The translations under genes and the position numbers were made by a program. A DNA stretch of 64,000 bases from Phytopseudomonas daroniae (lineage in GTDB: Bacteria; Pseudomonadota; Gammaproteobacteria; Pseudomonadales; Pseudomonadaceae): NCBI RefSeq assembly GCF_004327285.1, contig NZ_QJUI01000002.1, positions 248,001 to 312,000 on the forward strand, in the 5' to 3' direction. Position 1 is the first letter of the stretch, and every line of letters begins with the position of its first letter. A model generated the notes under the pieces. That model did not search any database. It was not told where the DNA came from and saw only the letters and a program-made list of their open reading frames with translations. Below are positions 1-13,234 of this stretch, one piece after another.

Positions 1-2762
<2,762 letters not shown>

Positions 2763-2899
2763 CTATCACTCCAGGCTTCACGGTTCGACAGGCCACCGCC
2801 AGGCGACGACCTTGTACCTATAACGGCTGCCGCTCTATGGCGACATCACCGGTCGGGGCAGACGGCACGTCGCCCCCTGATCACATCGAAAACAGTGGC

Positions 2900-3916
2900 T
2901 CAGGCTTGTGCGGCCAACGCCACGGCACGCACCTGATCACCCACGTTCAGGCGCAAGCGCCGGGCAGTGAGTGGATCGACCACCAGGGTGCCAGCAGCCA
3001 TGCGCGCCCGCGCCGCGGTGATGCGGCAATCCTCGCGCTTGCGGTTATGCACCAGATACACCGGTGCATCATCCCCGGGTGTGCCGATGGCCAAGACCAG
3101 CAACTGGCTGTCGCGAATCGCACGGATCTTGGCGGTTTCCGCTTCGATAGCAGGGCCGGCGTCGAAGATGTCGACGTACCCCTGGTAACTGAAACCTTCT
3201 GACTTGAGCATCGCCAGCGCCGGCTCGGTGTCCGGGTGTACGCGAGCGATCACCTCCCGCGCCGCCTCGGAAAGGAAGCAGGTATACAGCGGGAACTTGG
3301 GCATCAGCTCGGCGATAAAGGCCTTGTTGCCGACGCCGGTGAGGTAGTCGGCCTGGGAGAACTCCATGCGGAAGAAGTGCCGTCCCAGGCATTCCCAGAA
3401 CGGCGATCGCCCTTCTTCGTCGGAGACACCGCGCATCTCGGCGATGATCTTGTCGCCGAACTGCTCACGGAACTCGGCGATGAACAGGAAACGCGCCTTG
3501 GACAACAGACGCCCGTTCAGCCCAGTGCGGTGATCGGCATGCAGGAACAGCGAACACAACTCGGAATGGCCGGTCAGGTCATTGGCCAGAAACAGCGTCG
3601 GTACCTGACGGTGGATATTCAGTTCCTGGGACGCGCAGACCGTCAGGCCGACCCGGTAGTTGTACCAGGACTCGCGCAAGCCCACCCCGCCGGCAATGGC
3701 GGAGATGCCCAGCACGCGGCCGTCGTCATCCTCGAGCACGAACATGTAGTCGCAATCGCCACGCTCGGCCTCGCCACGAAAGGTCTTCTCGGCACGGCCG
3801 ACCCGGTAGGCCAGTCGTGCCTCGTTGGCCGGCAAGGTGGTCAGGCCGGTGCCGGTGCTGCGCGCCAGGTCAATCAGCGCCGGCAGATCGCCGGCACGTA
3901 CGGAGCGAACGATCAT
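2900..3916 (-). CDS. aruG: Arginine N-succinyltransferase, beta subunit
   Basis: With AruF it forms the transferase that moves succinyl from succinyl-CoA to the alpha-amino group of arginine (and ornithine), the first committed step. The protein has 338 residues, starts MIVRSVRAGDLPALIDLA, and carries the paralogous ASTase fold also seen in the next gene upstream: both have FVLED, HDLTG- or NDLTG-type, and DIFDxGP motifs (DIFDAGP near residue 251 here). In Pseudomonas the activity is split over two paralogous subunits, whereas enterobacteria use a single AstA. A 52-bp gap separates it from aruF. Subunit naming follows gene order in P. aeruginosa. Confidence 0.95.
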   Translation of the reverse strand: MIVRSVRAGDLPALIDLARSTGTGLTTLPANEARLAYRVGRAEKTFRGEAERGDCDYMFVLEDDDGRVLGISAIAGGVGLRESWYNYRVGLTVCASQELNIHRQVPTLFLANDLTGHSELCSLFLHADHRTGLNGRLLSKARFLFIAEFREQFGDKIIAEMRGVSDEEGRSPFWECLGRHFFRMEFSQADYLTGVGNKAFIAELMPKFPLYTCFLSEAAREVIARVHPDTEPALAMLKSEGFSYQGYVDIFDAGPAIEAETAKIRAIRDSQLLVLAIGTPGDDAPVYLVHNRKREDCRITAARARMAAGTLVVDPLTARRLRLNVGDQVRAVALAAQA

Positions 3917-3968
3917 GATGCCTCCGGAAAACTGCGAGCCAGACGCGTGGCATTCATCACTGGCGAGC

Positions 3969-4985
3969 TCATACCGCCACCAGCCTTACCTGGCCGCCGT
4001 CGCTGACGCCAAGGGTTTGCGCGGTAAGAGGATCGAGCACTGCGGGTTGGCCTGGCGCCCAGTTCAGCTCGGCGATCACCGCACGAAAACCCTGCAGTTG
4101 CTCGTTGCTGACCAGATACGGTTGCCCACTCTCGCCCGCTTCGCTGAGTACCACCGGCGCCAGTACGCTCTGGGCGATGGAACGAATGCCCGAGGTACGC
4201 GCGTGCAGGGTCGGGCCACCATCGAAGATGTCGATGTAGTGGTCGGTTTCGAAGCCATCGCGCATGAGAATGTCGAAGGAAACCTGCGCCCGCGGATGTA
4301 CCAGTCCCATGGACTCCTGCGCCGAATCCGGTAGCAGCGGCACGTAGATCGGATAATGGGGCATCAGCTCGGCGAGATAGGCGCGGCTACGCAAGCCGCA
4401 CAGGCGCTCGGCCTCGGCATAGCTCATGCCGAAAAAATGCCGCCCCACCGCGTCCCAGAAGGGTGACTCGCCGGCCTCGTCGCTCTCACCGACGATCTCT
4501 ACCACCATGGCGTCGGCGAAACGCTCCGGGTGGCAGGCGGCGAAGAGCAGACGGGCACGGGAGTTGAGCTCGGAGCAGACGCTGTCCACCAGCGAGCGCT
4601 CCATGTAGAAGCTGGTCAGCAGGCTGTTGCCGGTCAGGTCATGGCACAGCGAGAGCACGTGGATCTTGTTGTGGATCTTCAGCTCGCGGGAGTTGTGAAC
4701 GAAGGTCTCGTTACGAAAGCTGTAGAACGGCTCGGAATAGCCGGCCGAGGCAACGATGCCCGAGCAGCCGACCAGACGAGCGGACTCGCTGTCCTCGAGT
4801 ACGAAGAAGTAGCGCTCCTCGCCATTGAAGCTCACTTCAGCCGCGAACGAGGCCTCCGAGGCGGCGATCTTGTCGCGCAGACGCTCGGCGTTGTCCGGAA
4901 GCGACGTAACCCCTACCGGGCTGTCAGCGGCCAGGCGCTGCACTTCAGCGAGGTCGGTCATTCGCGCAGGGCGCATCACCAGCAT
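3969..4985 (-). CDS. aruF: Arginine/ornithine N-succinyltransferase, alpha subunit
   Basis: Partner of AruG in the first step of the succinyltransferase pathway. The 338-residue protein begins MLVMRPARMTDLAEVQRLA and shares with AruG a PxxVTSLP-like N-terminal motif, a CHDLTGNSLLTSFYM segment and the DIFDGGPTLHART region near the C-terminus. Equal length and repeated motifs mark an ancient tandem duplication. It is the second gene of the operon, 130 bp downstream of aruC, and that intercistronic stretch holds two stem-loops. The start at 4985 is preceded by AAGGAGTGACACC, a strong ribosome binding site. Confidence 0.95.
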   Translation of the reverse strand: MLVMRPARMTDLAEVQRLAADSPVGVTSLPDNAERLRDKIAASEASFAAEVSFNGEERYFFVLEDSESARLVGCSGIVASAGYSEPFYSFRNETFVHNSRELKIHNKIHVLSLCHDLTGNSLLTSFYMERSLVDSVCSELNSRARLLFAACHPERFADAMVVEIVGESDEAGESPFWDAVGRHFFGMSYAEAERLCGLRSRAYLAELMPHYPIYVPLLPDSAQESMGLVHPRAQVSFDILMRDGFETDHYIDIFDGGPTLHARTSGIRSIAQSVLAPVVLSEAGESGQPYLVSNEQLQGFRAVIAELNWAPGQPAVLDPLTAQTLGVSDGGQVRLVAV

Positions 4986-5052
4986 GGTGTCACTCCTTCA
5001 GCAGAGCTCGGGCACGGCAGTCCCGGCAGCGAGAAACATCATCCATGGAGCC

Positions 5053-5106
5053 GACCGGAGCATCCGGTCGAACAAATATGAGCACTGGCGGCACTCGGGC
5101 CGCCAG
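5053..5106 (-). other. Two intercistronic stem-loops between aruC and aruF
   Basis: GACCGG/CCGGTC (5053-5058 with 5064-5069) and CTGGCGGC/GCCGCCAG (5085-5092 with 5099-5106) are perfect inverted repeats in the 130-bp aruC-aruF gap. Neither is followed by a T run, so they are more likely mRNA processing or stability elements than terminators. That role is inferred. Confidence 0.5.
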
Positions 5107-5115
5107 CAAGGCAGA

Positions 5116-6827
<1,712 letters not shown>

Positions 6828-7097
6828 ATGAACGCCAAAGAACAACAGCTGACCGAACTGCTCACCCTCACTTCACGCAGCATTACGCATATGACCGCAG
6901 CCATGACTGCGCTGTCCTTCGATCTGCTGCGCAGCGACGACAGCGGCGTTCGCTCCGCCGCTTCGAAGATGATCATCCGCCTCGGCACCGTGAGCCAGGA
7001 ACTGGATCAGCAGTGGGCGCTGATCAGCGAACTGACCGGCGTGGAAGCCCCACAACGCGCCGACGCCGTCGAAGAAGTCCAATTGCACACGGCCTGA
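6828..7097 (+). CDS. Small hypothetical protein, 89 aa
   Basis: Not a family I can name. The start MNAKEQQLTELLTLTSRSIT is preceded by AAGGA nine bases upstream, and the frame shows normal host codon usage. The protein is predicted largely alpha-helical, with no signal peptide or membrane segment, and ends in an acidic tail. It is rich in Ser/Thr/Met/Leu in the first half and resembles a small helical-bundle cytosolic protein. It sits alone between the aru and arc operons, same strand as arc and 170 bp upstream of arcD, so a link to arginine metabolism is only positional. Confidence 0.7.
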   Translation: MNAKEQQLTELLTLTSRSITHMTAAMTALSFDLLRSDDSGVRSAASKMIIRLGTVSQELDQQWALISELTGVEAPQRADAVEEVQLHTA

Positions 7098-7190
7098 TTA
7101 TCCTGCCGCCAGATCGCTCGACGCGGCCTGCACCTCACGCCCAGTACGGCTTTGCCGCTCGCCGCCCATATCGACCAATCGAGTCATTCA

Positions 7191-7232
7191 CTGACTCAGG
7201 TCATGGGTGAGCGCGCACACCGCTCCTACCAT
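7191..7232 (+). promoter_or_regulatory. Candidate ANR-dependent promoter of arcDABC
   Basis: CTGAC-TCAG-GTCAT (7191-7204) is an FNR/ANR-like dyad: 8 of the 10 fixed positions of TTGAY-N4-RTCAA match, the mismatches being the outermost bases. TACCAT at 7227-7232 falls where a -10 box should be if the dyad is centred at -41.5, and arcD starts at 7268. In P. aeruginosa the arc operon is driven by ANR under oxygen limitation from a site in this position. Spacing is seen; function is inferred. Confidence 0.6.
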
Positions 7233-7267
7233 CGAAGCGTCCCTTCCATGGCAGGAGCAGAATCCTT

Positions 7268-8695
7268 ATGTCCGAATCCACCAGAAAACTCAGACTCGGT
7301 GCGCTGGTGGCCCTCGTCGTGGGCTCGATGGTCGGCGGGGGGATCTTCTCCCTGCCGCAAAACATGGCCGCCAGCGCCGGCGCCGGGGCGATTCTCATCG
7401 GCTGGGCGATCACCGCGGTGGGCATGCTGACCCTCGCGTTCGTATTCCAGACCCTGGCCAACCGCAAGCCCGAACTCGATGGCGGGGTGTACGCCTACGC
7501 CAAGGCCGGTTTCGGCGACTACATGGGTTTCTCCTCGGCCTGGGGCTACTGGATCAGCGCCTGGCTGGGCAACGTCGGCTACTTCGTGCTGCTGTTCAGC
7601 ACTCTCGGCTACTTCTTCCCGATCTTCGGCGAAGGCAATACCCTGGCGGCGATCGTCGGTGCCTCGCTACTGCTCTGGGCCGTGCATTTCCTGGTACTGC
7701 GCGGCATCCGCGAGGCCGCGTTCATCAACCTGGTGACCACGGTGGCCAAGCTCGTGCCGCTGCTGCTGTTCATCCTCATCGCTGTGTTCGCCTTCGAACT
7801 GGAGATCTTCACCGCCGACATCTGGGGCATGGGCAATCCGGATCTGGGCAGCGTCATGGATCAGGTACGCAACATGATGATGGTCACCGTCTGGGTGTTC
7901 ATCGGCATCGAAGGCGCCAGTATCTTCTCCGCCCGCGCGGAGAAACGCAGCGACGTGGGCAAGGCCACCCTGATCGGCTTCGTCACCGTGCTGCTTCTGC
8001 TGGTACTGGTCAATGTGCTGTCGCTGGGCATTCTGACCCAGCCGGAACTGGCCGGGCTGCAGAATCCGTCCATGGCGGCGGTGCTGGAGCATGTGGTCGG
8101 CCACTGGGGCGCGGTACTGATCAGCCTCGGCCTGATGGTGTCCCTGCTCGGCGCACTGCTGTCCTGGGTGCTGCTGTGCGCGGAAATCCTCTTCGCCGCC
8201 GCCCGTGACCACACCATGCCGGCCTTCCTGCGCCAGGAGAACGCCAACCACGTACCGGCCAACGCGCTGTGGCTGACCAATGCCCTGGTGCAACTGTTCC
8301 TGATCATCACCCTGTTCTCGGCAAGCACCTACCTGTCGCTGATCTACCTGGCCACGTCGATGATCCTGGTGCCCTACCTGTGGTCGGCGGCCTACGCCGT
8401 GCTGCTCGCCGTGCGCGGCGAAACCTATGCGGGCGCCGCTGGCGAGCGGCGCAAGGATCTGGCGATCGGTGCCATCGCCCTGTTCTACGCGGTATGGCTG
8501 CTGTATGCCGGCGGCATCCAATACCTGCTGCTCTCCGCTCTGCTCTACGCCCCGGGCGTACTGTTCTTCGCCAAAGCCAAGCGTGAACTCGGCCAACCCC
8601 TGTTTACCAACCTGGAAAAACCGATCTTCGCCGCCGTGCTCATCGCCGCGCTGTTCGCCGGCTATGGCCTGTACAGCGGTTTCCTGAGTCTCTGA
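7268..8695 (+). CDS. arcD: Arginine/ornithine antiporter
   Basis: Inner-membrane APC-superfamily exchanger that imports arginine and exports ornithine, feeding the deiminase pathway without energy cost. The 475 residues form about 12-13 hydrophobic segments; the first helix carries [20 protein letters not shown] (about 17-36), the substrate-binding motif of this family. AGGAG lies 12 bases before the ATG. First gene of arcDABC, 13 bp before arcA. The family is certain and the substrate pair follows from the operon. Confidence 0.96.
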   Translation: MSESTRKLRLGALVALVVGSMVGGGIFSLPQNMAASAGAGAILIGWAITAVGMLTLAFVFQTLANRKPELDGGVYAYAKAGFGDYMGFSSAWGYWISAWLGNVGYFVLLFSTLGYFFPIFGEGNTLAAIVGASLLLWAVHFLVLRGIREAAFINLVTTVAKLVPLLLFILIAVFAFELEIFTADIWGMGNPDLGSVMDQVRNMMMVTVWVFIGIEGASIFSARAEKRSDVGKATLIGFVTVLLLLVLVNVLSLGILTQPELAGLQNPSMAAVLEHVVGHWGAVLISLGLMVSLLGALLSWVLLCAEILFAAARDHTMPAFLRQENANHVPANALWLTNALVQLFLIITLFSASTYLSLIYLATSMILVPYLWSAAYAVLLAVRGETYAGAAGERRKDLAIGAIALFYAVWLLYAGGIQYLLLSALLYAPGVLFFAKAKRELGQPLFTNLEKPIFAAVLIAALFAGYGLYSGFLSL

Positions 8696-8708
8696 AGGAG
8701 AAACCACC

Positions 8709-9959
8709 ATGTCCACTGTCCCACTCGGCGTACATTCCGAAGCCGGCAAGCTGCGCAAGGTGCTGGTCTGCTCGCCGGGCCTGGCGCACCAGCGCCTGAC
8801 CCCGAACAACTGCGACGAGCTGCTGTTCGACGACGTGCTCTGGGTCAACCAGGCCAAACGCGACCACTTCGACTTCGTCACCAAGATGCGCGAACGCGAC
8901 GTCGAGGTGCTGGAGATGCACAACCTGCTGACCGACGTGGTCGCCATGCCCGAGGCCCTGGAGTGGATTCTCGAGCGCAAGGTGACGGCGAACCTGGTCG
9001 GCATCGGCCTGCTCAACGAGGTCAAGAGCTGGTTGCGTAGCCTGGAGCCCAGGCATATCGCCGAGTACCTCATCGGCGGGGTATCCGCCGATGATCTGCC
9101 GGACAGCTTCGGCGGTCAGACGATCCAGATGTTCCGCGACTTCCTCGGCCATTCCAGCTTCATCCTGCCACCGCTGCCCAATACCCAGTTCACCCGCGAC
9201 ACCACCTGCTGGATCTACGGCGGGGTGACGCTCAATCCGATGTACTGGCCGGCGCGGCGCCAGGAGACCCTGCTGGCCAGCGCCATCTACAGGTTCCATC
9301 CGCAGTTCGCCGGGGCCGACTTCAAGGTCTGGTACGGCGACCCGGACGTGGATCACGGCAGCGCCACCCTGGAAGGCGGCGATGTCATGCCGATCGGCAA
9401 CGGCGTGGTGCTGATCGGCATGGGCGAACGCTCGTCGCGCCAGGCCATCGGCCAACTGGCGCAGAACCTGTTCAGGCAGCAGGCGGTGGAACGGGTGATC
9501 GTCGCCGGCCTGCCGAAATCCCGTTCGGCGATGCACCTGGACACGGTGTTCAGCTTCTGCGACCGCGACCTGGTGACCATCTTCCCCGAGGTGGCCAACG
9601 CTATCGTGCCCTTCTCCCTGCGCCCGGACGAGAGCAAGCCCGGCGGCATCGACGTGCGCCGCGAGGAAACCGGCTTCGTCGACAGCGTCGCCGCGGCGCT
9701 CGGCCTCAAGGCCCTTCGCGTGGTGGAAACCGGCGGCAACGCCTTCGCCGCCGAACGCGAGCAATGGGACGACGGCAACAACGTGGTGGCCCTGGAGCCC
9801 GGCGTGGTGATCGGCTACGACCGCAACACCTACACCAACACCCAGTTGCGCAAGGCCGGTGTCGAAGTCATCACCATCAGCGCCAGCGAACTGGGCCGCG
9901 GACGTGGCGGCGGTCACTGCATGACCTGCCCGATCATCCGCGACGCCATCGATTACTGA
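8709..9959 (+). CDS. arcA: Arginine deiminase
   Basis: Cytosolic hydrolysis of arginine to citrulline and ammonia. The 416 residues match the family (418 in P. aeruginosa). The catalytic Cys404 lies in the C-terminal GGHCMTCPI motif, and the substrate-binding regions [15 protein letters not shown] (about 157-171) and EGGDVMPIG (about 221-229) are intact. GAAGGAG precedes the ATG. A strong hairpin follows in the arcA-arcB gap. Confidence 0.98.
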   Translation: MSTVPLGVHSEAGKLRKVLVCSPGLAHQRLTPNNCDELLFDDVLWVNQAKRDHFDFVTKMRERDVEVLEMHNLLTDVVAMPEALEWILERKVTANLVGIGLLNEVKSWLRSLEPRHIAEYLIGGVSADDLPDSFGGQTIQMFRDFLGHSSFILPPLPNTQFTRDTTCWIYGGVTLNPMYWPARRQETLLASAIYRFHPQFAGADFKVWYGDPDVDHGSATLEGGDVMPIGNGVVLIGMGERSSRQAIGQLAQNLFRQQAVERVIVAGLPKSRSAMHLDTVFSFCDRDLVTIFPEVANAIVPFSLRPDESKPGGIDVRREETGFVDSVAAALGLKALRVVETGGNAFAAEREQWDDGNNVVALEPGVVIGYDRNTYTNTQLRKAGVEVITISASELGRGRGGGHCMTCPIIRDAIDY

Positions 9960-9965
9960 GACCGT

Positions 9966-9983
9966 GCGGGGACGAGTCCCCGC
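9966..9983 (+). other. arcA-arcB intercistronic hairpin
   Basis: GCGGGGACGAGTCCCCGC is a perfect palindrome forming a 7-bp GC stem with a CGAG loop, 7 bases after the arcA stop and with no T tract. arcDABC mRNA is known to be processed between cistrons in P. aeruginosa; this is a plausible site for 3'-end protection of the upstream message. Confidence 0.55.
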
Positions 9984-10004
9984 CGTGCCACGAGGAACAC
10001 CGCC

Positions 10005-11015
10005 ATGTCGTTCAATATGCGCAACCGCAACCTGCTCAGCCTGATGCACCACACCCCGCGCGAACTGCGCTTTTTGCTCGACCTGTCGCGCGACCTGAAG
10101 CGGGCCAGGTACACCGGCACCGAGCAGCAGCACCTCAAGGGCAAGAACATCGCGCTGATCTTCGAGAAGACCTCGACCCGCACCCGCTGCGCCTTCGAGG
10201 TGGCCGCCTATGACCAGGGCGCCAACGTCACCTACATCGATCCCAACTCCTCGCAGATCGGCCACAAGGAAAGCATGAAGGACACCGCCCGGGTGCTCGG
10301 GCGCATGTACCACGCCATCGAGTACCGCGGCTTCAAGCAGGAGATAGTCGAGGAACTGGCGAAATACGCCGGCGTGCCGGTGTTCAACGGCCTGACCGAC
10401 GAGTACCACCCCACGCAGATGATCGCCGACGTGCTGACCATGCTCGAGCACAGCGACAAGCCGCTGCACGACATCAGCTACGCCTACCTGGGCGATGCCC
10501 GCAACAACATGGGCAACTCGCTGCTGCTGGTCGGCGCCAAGCTCGGCATGGACGTGCGCATCGCCGCGCCCAAGGCCCTCTGGCCGCACCAGGAGCATCT
10601 CGACGCCTGCCACGCCTTCGCCGAGCAGAGCGGCGCGCGTATCACCCTCAGCGAAGAGCCGAGGGAAGCGGTGCGGGGCGTGGACTTCGTGCACACCGAC
10701 GTGTGGGTGTCCATGGGCGAGCCGGTAGAGGCCTGGGGCGAACGTATCGCCCAGCTGCTGCCCTACCAGGTCAACAGCGAACTGATGAAAGCCACCGGCA
10801 ACCGGCGGGCGAAGTTCATGCACTGCCTGCCGGCGTTCCATAACTGCGAAACCAAGGTCGGCCAGCAGATCGCCGCGCAATACCCGCACCTGGCCGGCGG
10901 CATCGAGGTGACCGAAGAGGTGTTCGAGTCGCCCTGCAACATCGCCTTCGAACAGGCGGAAAACCGCATGCACAGTATCAAGGCGATCCTGGTCTCGACC
11001 CTGGCCGACCTGTAA
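10005..11015 (+). CDS. arcB: Catabolic ornithine carbamoyltransferase
   Basis: Phosphorolysis of citrulline to ornithine and carbamoyl phosphate, the reverse of the anabolic reaction. The 336 residues open with [20 protein letters not shown]. The carbamoyl-phosphate site STRTR is at 57-61 and the ornithine-loop HCLP at 273-276; DARNNMGNS (about 164-172) is also intact. It is almost identical in pattern to P. aeruginosa ArcB, a cooperative dodecamer. Upstream is the palindromic hairpin; downstream, between this gene and arcC, lies a 142-bp inverted-repeat element. Confidence 0.97.
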   Translation: MSFNMRNRNLLSLMHHTPRELRFLLDLSRDLKRARYTGTEQQHLKGKNIALIFEKTSTRTRCAFEVAAYDQGANVTYIDPNSSQIGHKESMKDTARVLGRMYHAIEYRGFKQEIVEELAKYAGVPVFNGLTDEYHPTQMIADVLTMLEHSDKPLHDISYAYLGDARNNMGNSLLLVGAKLGMDVRIAAPKALWPHQEHLDACHAFAEQSGARITLSEEPREAVRGVDFVHTDVWVSMGEPVEAWGERIAQLLPYQVNSELMKATGNRRAKFMHCLPAFHNCETKVGQQIAAQYPHLAGGIEVTEEVFESPCNIAFEQAENRMHSIKAILVSTLADL

Positions 11016-11054
11016 CCATCCCTGCCCTTGCGGCTTCAGCCGCGAGGGCCCTTC

Positions 11055-11196
11055 AGAGGGTGTTTAGAAAAGTAGCGAGCGATGGCCAGGCAAGGCGAAA
11101 TCAGCCGAAAAAGCGGAGTGTACGAGCTGTACATGAGCATTTTGAGGCTGATTTCAACGCAGCATGGCCGAGCGCAGTAATTTATAAACACCCTCT
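11055..11196. repeat. 142-bp palindromic MITE-like element between arcB and arcC
   Basis: The ends AGAGGGTGTTTA and TAAACACCCTCT are perfect inverted repeats. Similarity continues inward: GGCCAGGC / GCATGGCC, GAAATCAGCC / GGCTGATTTC and GTAC-GAGCT-GTAC at the centre, so the whole element can fold on itself. Read with 11-bp ends GAGGGTGTTTA, a TCA triplet abuts both sides (11053-11055 and 11196-11198), a possible 3-bp target duplication. It carries no gene. The arcC ribosome site begins only about 10 bases after the right end. Confidence 0.75.
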
Positions 11197-11216
11197 CAGT
11201 CAACCAGGAGATCCCC

Positions 11217-12146
11217 ATGCGTATCGTCATCGCCCTGGGCGGCAACGCCCTGCTGCGCCGCGGCGAACCCATGAGCGCGGAAAACCAGCGCGCCAATATC
11301 CAGCTCGCCTGCCGGCAGATCGCCCGCATCGCGCCCGGCAACGAACTGGTGGTGGCCCATGGCAATGGCCCGCAGGTCGGCCTGCTGTCGCTGCAGGCCG
11401 CCGCCTACACCCCGGTCAGCCCCTACCCGCTGGACGTGCTCGGTGCCCAGACCGAAGGCATGATCGGCTACCTGATCGAACAGGAGCTGGGCAACCTGCT
11501 GCCGTTCGAGACCCCGCTGGCCACCCTGCTCACCCAGGTGGAAGTGGACGTCGACGACCCCGCCTTCCGGCACCCGAGCAAGCCCATCGGCCCGATGTAT
11601 GACAAGACCGAGGCCGAGCGCCTGGCCGCCGAGAAGGGCTGGAGCATCGCCGCCGACGGCGACGGCTTCCGCCGCGTGGTGGCCAGCCCCCGGCCGAAGC
11701 GGATCTTCGAAATCCGCCCGGTGCAGTGGCTGCTGGAAAAGGGCAGCGTGGTGATCTGTGCCGGCGGCGGCGGTATTCCGACGCGCTACGCCGAAAACGG
11801 CAAGCTCGAAGGCGTCGAAGCGGTGATCGACAAGGATCTGTGCTCGGCCCTGCTGGCCGAACAACTCCAGGCCGACCTGCTGGTGATCGCCACCGATGTC
11901 GCCGCGGCCTACGTCGACTGGAAACGACCGACGCAACGGGCCATTGCCAGCGCCCACCCCGATGCACTGCAACAGCTCGATTTCGCCGCCGGCTCCATGG
12001 GCCCGAAGGTACAGGCCGCCTGCGAGTTCGCTCGCCATACCGCCAAGGATGCGGTGATCGGTGCCCTGGCCGATATCGAAGAGATCGTCACGGGACAGGC
12101 CGGAACGCGGGTCAGCCTCTCGGCGACCGGCATAAGTTATCGCTGA
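11217..12146 (+). CDS. arcC: Carbamate kinase
   Basis: Converts carbamoyl phosphate and ADP to ATP, CO2 and ammonia; this is the ATP-yielding step of the deiminase pathway. The 309 residues begin [18 protein letters not shown], the amino-acid-kinase phosphate loop. [10 protein letters not shown] (about 44-53) and the [13 protein letters not shown] loop (about 181-189) follow. CAGGAG lies 8 bases before the ATG. Separated from arcB by about 200 bp, most of it the 142-bp repeat, unlike the tight spacing elsewhere in the operon. Confidence 0.97.
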   Translation: MRIVIALGGNALLRRGEPMSAENQRANIQLACRQIARIAPGNELVVAHGNGPQVGLLSLQAAAYTPVSPYPLDVLGAQTEGMIGYLIEQELGNLLPFETPLATLLTQVEVDVDDPAFRHPSKPIGPMYDKTEAERLAAEKGWSIAADGDGFRRVVASPRPKRIFEIRPVQWLLEKGSVVICAGGGGIPTRYAENGKLEGVEAVIDKDLCSALLAEQLQADLLVIATDVAAAYVDWKRPTQRAIASAHPDALQQLDFAAGSMGPKVQAACEFARHTAKDAVIGALADIEEIVTGQAGTRVSLSATGISYR

Positions 12147-12182
12147 CTGACGCGCCAGAAACATTCACAGGAAACCGCCAGC

Positions 12183-12539
12183 ATGTTCAAACCCGGTCAG
12201 TTGCATATCCACTACACGCCCCTGCTCCCCGGCGAGATCGGCTTCGAGATCAGCCTGTGCTACGAAGTGCGTCAGAACGCCGACAACGAGACGGTCGTGC
12301 ATTTCGACATGTCCGGGGAAATAAACGGCAAGGCCTTCGCGGACAGTTTCGAACTGCCCCGCGACACCGCCTTCAACTTCGCCAGCAATGCCACCCGCAT
12401 CGCCGTGCGCCATGGCCTGCCGACTGCCGCCGTGCATCCGCTGCACGCGCATCGCCAGTACGACCTGATGTTCGAGGACATCCGCCAGCAGCTGCATGCC
12501 CGGCCAGGCGAACCGGTCAAGCCGGAGCATCTGTACTAG
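12183..12539 (+). CDS. DUF5064-like small protein
   Basis: A 118-residue soluble protein starting MFKPGQLHIHYTPLLPGEIG. It resembles the Pseudomonas-restricted DUF5064 family (pattern EINGKxFxxxFELxxDTAFNFA), recalled from memory rather than searched. No signal peptide, membrane segment or catalytic motif is visible. It sits 36 bp after arcC and could be on the same transcript. Its TAG stop (12537-12539) is formed by the TA flanking, plus the first G of, the palindromic repeat that follows. Confidence 0.75.
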   Translation: MFKPGQLHIHYTPLLPGEIGFEISLCYEVRQNADNETVVHFDMSGEINGKAFADSFELPRDTAFNFASNATRIAVRHGLPTAAVHPLHAHRQYDLMFEDIRQQLHARPGEPVKPEHLY

Positions 12540-12801
12540 GGTCTGTTGACGTTTCAGCGCAAGCCGCGTTGCCGCAGGAAATCTCGCCAGGCTAGGCGGA
12601 GGACGCAGGGAATGGTGTTCCCTTGCCAAGTCCTCCAACAACGCATGGCGAGATTTCCCGCACAACCCATAGGGCCGGGCCCGTTTTGCCGCGATGCTAC
12701 GTTTCTCGCCGGCTCATTTAGCCCGCTAAACTTCGCGGCTCGTGCCTTGCCTCGCGGCAAAACGGGCGCCGGCGCGGTCGTGCTGAAACGTCAACAAACC
12801 C
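12539..12801. repeat. 263-bp TA-flanked palindromic element, copy 1
   Basis: The ends GGGTCTGTTGACGTTTCAGC and its near-perfect inverse (one mismatch in about 20) are bounded by TA at 12537-12538 and 12802-12803. Inside are two further long inverted repeats: AATCTCGCCA / TGGCGAGATT arms around GGAGGAC, and CCCGTTTTGCCGCG / CGCGGCAAAACGGG arms around a TTTAGC-type loop. There is no transposase. A second, longer copy in the opposite orientation lies at 20056-20362 and an end fragment at 19455-19480. TA duplication is typical of IS630/Tc1-type and of some IS5-group elements, so it may be a non-autonomous derivative. Confidence 0.85.
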
Positions 12802-12850
12802 TAGGTTCAACCCAAGCTGCGCTGCCGCGCAAATGCCGAGAGAGCCGTAG

Positions 12851-13216
12851 ATGAGCGCACCGATCAACCGCGTCGTGCTGTACGCCAACGACGTGAGCAG
12901 AACCTGCACCTTCTACAGTCGCCATTTCGGCTTCGTCGCCGCAGCGGAGGAAGATGGCCTGGTCGAACTGCGCCATCCACGCGGCGGGCTGGTGCTGCTC
13001 GTGCACCGTGCCGCCAAGTCCCTGCGCACCAGCCAGGCGCGGGTCAAGCTGATGTTCGACGTCGAACAGCTGGATGCCTTCAAGGCGCGGGCACTGACCC
13101 AGGGCCTGGAATTCGGCCCCACGCACCAGGCACGGGGCTACGCCTTCGCCAACGCCAAGGATCCGGACGGCAATGGCATCAGCATTTCCAGCCGGGCCTT
13201 CCGTCCGGCGGACTGA
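12851..13216 (+). CDS. VOC-family (glyoxalase/bleomycin-resistance fold) protein
   Basis: A 121-residue single-module vicinal-oxygen-chelate protein, beginning MSAPINRVVLYANDVSRTC with the usual betaalphabetabetabeta pattern. It ends in KDPDGNGISI, matching the conserved DPDGN(x)I motif that carries a metal-ligand position in related enzymes. It may be an enzyme or a binding/resistance protein; the substrate cannot be told. Its ATG is only 47 bases after the repeat, so its promoter lies in or next to that element unless it is leaderless. Confidence 0.75.
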   Translation: MSAPINRVVLYANDVSRTCTFYSRHFGFVAAAEEDGLVELRHPRGGLVLLVHRAAKSLRTSQARVKLMFDVEQLDAFKARALTQGLEFGPTHQARGYAFANAKDPDGNGISISSRAFRPAD

Positions 13217-13234
13217 ATACCCTGCCAGACCCCG

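Noticed and set aside
7098..7190. ArgR site upstream of the ANR box
   Set aside because: TGCCGC with CA at the right spacing (about 7153-7173) matches only partly and has no in-phase partner, so it was not listed as a feature.
8640..10973. 777-codon open frame antisense to arcA and arcB
   Set aside because: The plus strand carries unmistakable ArcA and ArcB with intact active sites. The antisense frame is a by-product of G/C third positions and has no family resemblance.
12546..12854. 102-codon frame inside repeat copy 1
   Set aside because: It lies almost wholly in the palindromic element; the sequence is explained by the repeat and no equivalent frame is kept in copy 2.
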